Shown here: positions 5,358 through 6,669 of the stretch, piece after piece
Position numbering within the stretch: position 1 is the stretch's first letter
How the letters are laid out: the number at the start of each line of letters is the position of its first letter
Origin: Lachnospiraceae bacterium UBA1251
GTDB lineage: Bacteria > Bacillota > Clostridia > Lachnospirales > Lachnospiraceae
Direction of reading: 5' to 3'
Assembly (NCBI GenBank): GCA_002308255.1
Contig: DBVZ01000056.1
Span: 5,257 to 11,925, forward strand
Length of the DNA: 6,669 nt
Notes under the pieces: generated by a model
Seen by the model: only the letters and a program-made list of their open reading frames with translations
What the model was told of the DNA's origin: nothing
Database searches by the model: none
Translations under genes and position numbers: made by a program

Positions 5358-6401
5358 ATGAGAGCGATGCACGATTTGCCGGTAAAGGATCTGTATGACG
5401 CGCTCAGCGACGCAAATATCAACGCGGAGACCTGTGTCGTGACGGTCGTAAGCGGAAAAGACCTCGGAGAGAAGGCGATGATCTCCGGAGGCGTCATGTG
5501 CTGGAATTCGGCTTCGGACGGATTTCTGAAAGCACATGAAGATGAGATACGGGCTGTGCCGGACAGCGGGATCATCCGGATCGACGGAGAGGATCTTTTC
5601 GTCGAGTATCTCGGCAATGAAAAGCATGTCGTAATCTGCGGCGCGGGGCACGTCGCCATGCCGATCATCACCATCACCCGCATGATGGGCATGAACGTCA
5701 CCGTTATCGACGACCGCGCGGAGTTCGCGGAAAATGCGGCCGGGCGGGGAGCGAACCGGGTGATCTGCAAACCGTTCGCGGAAGGAATGGCGGAGATCGA
5801 AGGAAATGAGGACACCTATTTCGTGATCGTGACCCGGGGACACCGCTATGACAAGGACTGTGTCGGCGCAGCGCTCCGCAAAAGACATGCCTATGTCGGG
5901 ATGATCGGAAGCAGACGGCACGCGGCGGTTGTCAGGCAGAACCTTTTAAAAGAAGGATTGACGGAAGAGCTGATCGACAGTATTTACACGCCGATCGGCC
6001 TCGATATCGGAGCGGAAACGCCGGAAGAGATCGCCGTGGCGATCTGCGGTGAGCTGATCGAGGTCAAAAACCGGAAAAAGAGAAATTTCGGATATCCCAA
6101 AGAGATCATGAGGGAAATCCTGTCGGAGGACCGTGAGCCGGAGATCCTGGCAACGATCGCCGCCAGGGCGGGCTCCGCGCCGAGGGCCGTCGGCTCCAAA
6201 ATGCTGGTGAGGAAAGACGGTACGATCGCGGGGACGATCGGCGGCGGGTCTGCGGAAGGCGAGATCATGAAATACGCAAAAGAACTGCTGGCGGAAGGAT
6301 TCAGCGGGACAGAACTCCGGCGTGTCGACCTCGCGTGCTCCGCGGAAGAAGACGGGATGGTCTGCGGCGGCGTCATCGATGTGCTGCTCGAGACCGTATG
6401 A
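5358..6401 (+). CDS. XdhC/CoxI family molybdenum hydroxylase maturation factor, domains in reversed order
   Basis: 347 residues. A Rossmann domain comes first: VVICGAGHVAMP (91-102), IDDRAEF (117-123), VTRGHRYD (158-165), GMIGSRRH (181-188) and GLDIGAETPEEIAVAICGEL (214-233), the hallmark of the XdhC C-terminal domain. The XdhC/CoxI domain follows at 258-347: GSAPRAVGSKMLV (272-284), GTIGGGSAEGE (292-302) and CGGVIDVL (336-343). In standard XdhC the order is the opposite. Residues 24-85 (VVTVVSG, GEKAMISGG, DLFVEYL) look like a degenerate extra XdhC domain without the GSAPR and CGG signatures. Known XdhC proteins bind molybdopterin and promote its sulfuration and insertion into xanthine-dehydrogenase-type enzymes. 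This layout is what I recall for the branch tied to aldehyde oxidoreductases, which fits the Trs-like neighbours. Cytoplasmic, same operon as the MoCF gene. Confidence 0.5.
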   Translation: MRAMHDLPVKDLYDALSDANINAETCVVTVVSGKDLGEKAMISGGVMCWNSASDGFLKAHEDEIRAVPDSGIIRIDGEDLFVEYLGNEKHVVICGAGHVAMPIITITRMMGMNVTVIDDRAEFAENAAGRGANRVICKPFAEGMAEIEGNEDTYFVIVTRGHRYDKDCVGAALRKRHAYVGMIGSRRHAAVVRQNLLKEGLTEELIDSIYTPIGLDIGAETPEEIAVAICGELIEVKNRKKRNFGYPKEIMREILSEDREPEILATIAARAGSAPRAVGSKMLVRKDGTIAGTIGGGSAEGEIMKYAKELLAEGFSGTELRRVDLACSAEEDGMVCGGVIDVLLETV

Positions 6402-6415
6402 TGCGAAAGCCGGAC

Positions 6416-6420
6416 AGGAG
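6416..6420 (+). promoter_or_regulatory. Ribosome binding site deciding the moaC start
   Basis: AGGAG with a 7-base gap to ATG 6428. Tandem in-frame ATGs at 6398 and 6401, the first overlapping the XdhC stop, would add ten residues not found in MoaC. Confidence 0.5.
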
Positions 6421-6427
6421 TGAGGAA

Positions 6428-6669
6428 ATGAGCGAATTCACACATTTTGACGACAGGGGAAACGCATACATGGTAGATGTCTCCGGGAAAGACATCACAA
6501 AAAGAACAGCCTCCGCCCGGGGGACGATCTCCGCCAGCCGGGAAGTGATGGAGGCCGTGCTCGGCCATAAAGTGAAAAAGGGAGATGTATTCACCGTCGC
6601 GCAGGTCGCGGGGATCATGGCGGCGAAGCGCACGGCGGAGCTGATCCCGATGTGCCATCCGCTCAGTCT
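6428..6669 (+). CDS. moaC: MoaC, cyclic pyranopterin monophosphate synthase (3'-truncated by window)
   Basis: 80 residues are visible, about half of the usual protein of roughly 160. They align without gaps to the start of E. coli MoaC: THFDDRGNAYMVDVS (5-19), KKGDVF (50-55) with K51, AGIMAAKRT (61-69) and LIPMCHPL (72-79) with H77. K51 and H77 fall at the same numbers as in E. coli, where they are active-site residues. MoaC converts the cyclic product of MoaA into cyclic pyranopterin monophosphate, the first stable molybdopterin precursor. Starting at 6428 gives the family's usual N-terminus. It follows the XdhC stop by 26 bases and belongs to the same operon. moaA or other pterin genes may follow beyond the window. 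Confidence 0.5.
   Translation, partial: MSEFTHFDDRGNAYMVDVSGKDITKRTASARGTISASREVMEAVLGHKVKKGDVFTVAQVAGIMAAKRTAELIPMCHPLS

Noticed and set aside
4279..5921. Minus-strand open frames (4279-4947 and 5148-5921) opposite the MoCF and XdhC genes
   Set aside because: Shadow frames of G+C-rich coding sequence; the plus strand has complete domains.
5984..6658. Minus-strand open frame of 224 codons spanning the XdhC end and moaC start
   Set aside because: It crosses a well-defined gene junction on the plus strand and shows only low-complexity serine-rich sequence.
1..6669. Insertion sequences, attachment sites, tRNA genes, CRISPR repeats
   Set aside because: No transposase or integrase motifs, no long direct or terminal inverted repeats, and no cloverleaf-like sequence were seen on reading both strands.

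Overview
The window looks like chromosome from an anaerobic Gram-positive bacterium of the Clostridia type. The reasons are strong AAGGAG-type ribosome binding sites in front of nearly every gene, sigma-A-like TATAAT boxes, a G+C-rich but not extreme coding style, and gene families known from clostridial and sulfate-reducer molybdenum-hydroxylase loci. The genus cannot be told from the sequence. No mobile element, tRNA, rRNA or CRISPR array was seen. The window is almost fully coding. The only long non-coding stretch is 2454-2742.

Layout. Left block, plus strand: the 3' part of a radical SAM gene (2-814), then a small C_GCAxxG_C_C redox-type protein (879-1331). Converging on it with a 6-base gap is a minus-strand gene (1338-2453) for an HD phosphohydrolase domain fused to a class I SAM methyltransferase. 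These three resemble the cluster around Desulfovibrio vulgaris DVU_1551-DVU_1559 (radical SAM TrsS, DVU_1555-type C_GCAxxG_C_C protein, methyltransferase TrsM, NTP transferase, aldehyde oxidoreductase). I recall these names from family annotation and could not check them here. The biochemical role of that system is, as far as I know, not established.

The divergent intergenic region 2454-2742 holds a minus-strand extended -10 promoter, a plus-strand promoter, an intrinsic terminator directly after that plus promoter, and a 28-bp near-perfect palindrome whose CG-to-CG frame matches a ModE operator.

Right block, plus strand, tightly packed and partly overlapping (2743 to the window end): a MobA/MocA-like nucleotidyltransferase fused to a ModE-type winged helix, a histidine phosphatase, a molybdopterin-binding MoCF-domain protein with a four-cysteine tail, an XdhC-family maturation factor with its domains in reversed order, and the start of moaC. 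Together these genes suggest making molybdopterin (MoaC), handling or activating it (MoCF protein), attaching a nucleotide (NTP transferase) and inserting or sulfurating the cofactor in a molybdenum hydroxylase (XdhC). The ModE-like domain and the operator would tie expression to molybdenum or cofactor status. The hydroxylase itself is not in the window and is probably nearby.
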